DNA of 13,244 nt from Oligoflexia bacterium (lineage in GTDB: Bacteria; Bdellovibrionota; UBA1018): the NCBI GenBank assembly GCA_903928955.1, contig CAIYTD010000354.1, positions 1 to 13,244 on the forward strand, read 5' to 3'. How positions within the stretch are numbered: the first letter of the stretch is position 1; every line of letters begins with the position of its first letter. Below, piece by piece: positions 13,126-13,244 of the stretch. The notes beneath the pieces are model-generated. The model was not told the origin of the DNA. It worked only from the letters and a program-made list of their open reading frames with translations, and made no database searches. The position numbers were made by a program, and so were the translations under genes.

Positions 13126-13244
13126 GTGATTTGATCCTCCTAGATCGATTTAAGAGGAGGGTCTCACGAATGACGAATGTGTCGGCTCAAACAAATCTCA
13201 CGCTATGCCGAATGGCCCCCAATGAAGGATATTGAGTGGTCCCC
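13101..13244. repeat. Inverted and direct repeats at the right edge, possible IS end
   Basis: TGGGGGCCA (13101-13109) is inverted at 13213-13221, and GCGTGA (13110-13115) is inverted at 13198-13203, with nine extra bases in the right arm. TGGTCCCC at 13237-13244 repeats TGGCCCCC (13213-13220) 24 bases away. Between them, GATCCTCCT (13133-13141) and AGGAGGGTC (13155-13163) form a stem. Clusters of short repeats near the terminus recall the ends of IS21-family elements, but no transposase is inside the window, so this is only a suggestion. Confidence 0.35.

Overview
The window looks like accessory DNA, from a plasmid or an integrated mobile element, of a Gram-negative and probably eukaryote-associated bacterium. 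Three reasons support this: several secreted proteins have eukaryote-like repeat architectures (LRR, kelch, ankyrin, caspase-like fold); there is a plasmid-transfer type operon without its relaxase; and decayed genes and recombinase relics are scattered between the intact genes. The sequence is moderately AT-rich. I cannot name the species. Amoeba-associated Chlamydiae or Gammaproteobacteria are guesses only.

Layout. (1) 1-3415: a large secreted protein with a possible MACPF-like N-terminus, leucine-rich repeats and seven kelch motifs, followed by a perfect 15-bp inverted repeat. (2) 3510-3867: the decayed remains of a DUF4160-DUF2442 gene pair on the minus strand. (3) 6413 down to 3937, minus strand: a compact five-gene unit of TraK-like DNA-binding protein, TraL/StbB-like ParA ATPase, TraM-like membrane-anchored protein, Bcp-type peroxiredoxin and a YqaE/Pmp3 membrane peptide. 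(4) 6414-7001: non-coding, with iteron-like repeats and several strong hairpins. It lies where an oriT or partition site would be expected next to traK, but no relaxase is visible. (5) 7933 down to 7002, minus strand: a probable toxin-antitoxin pair ordered like mqsRA, with a palindromic operator just upstream. (6) 8086-9868: a secreted caspase/legumain-like (clan CD) protein, interrupted by a frameshift at an A8 tract. It converges, three bases apart, on a secreted ankyrin-repeat protein (10765-9872). (7) 10766-12241: a relic of a tyrosine recombinase C-terminus beside an intact tyrosine recombinase. (8) 12242-12918: a divergent region with a short leader ORF and an intrinsic terminator, then a gene joining a HicB-like domain to a MerR-type helix-turn-helix. 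(9) 12919-13244: repeats and a small unrecognised ORF at the right edge, perhaps the end of an insertion sequence.

How the parts may fit together: the traKLM-like genes, the repeat region, the toxin-antitoxin pair and the recombinase are maintenance and mobility functions. The LRR/kelch, caspase-like and ankyrin proteins are the likely host-interaction cargo. The peroxiredoxin and Pmp3 peptide seem to share the transfer operon, so they may be expressed with it. No rRNA, tRNA or CRISPR array was found.
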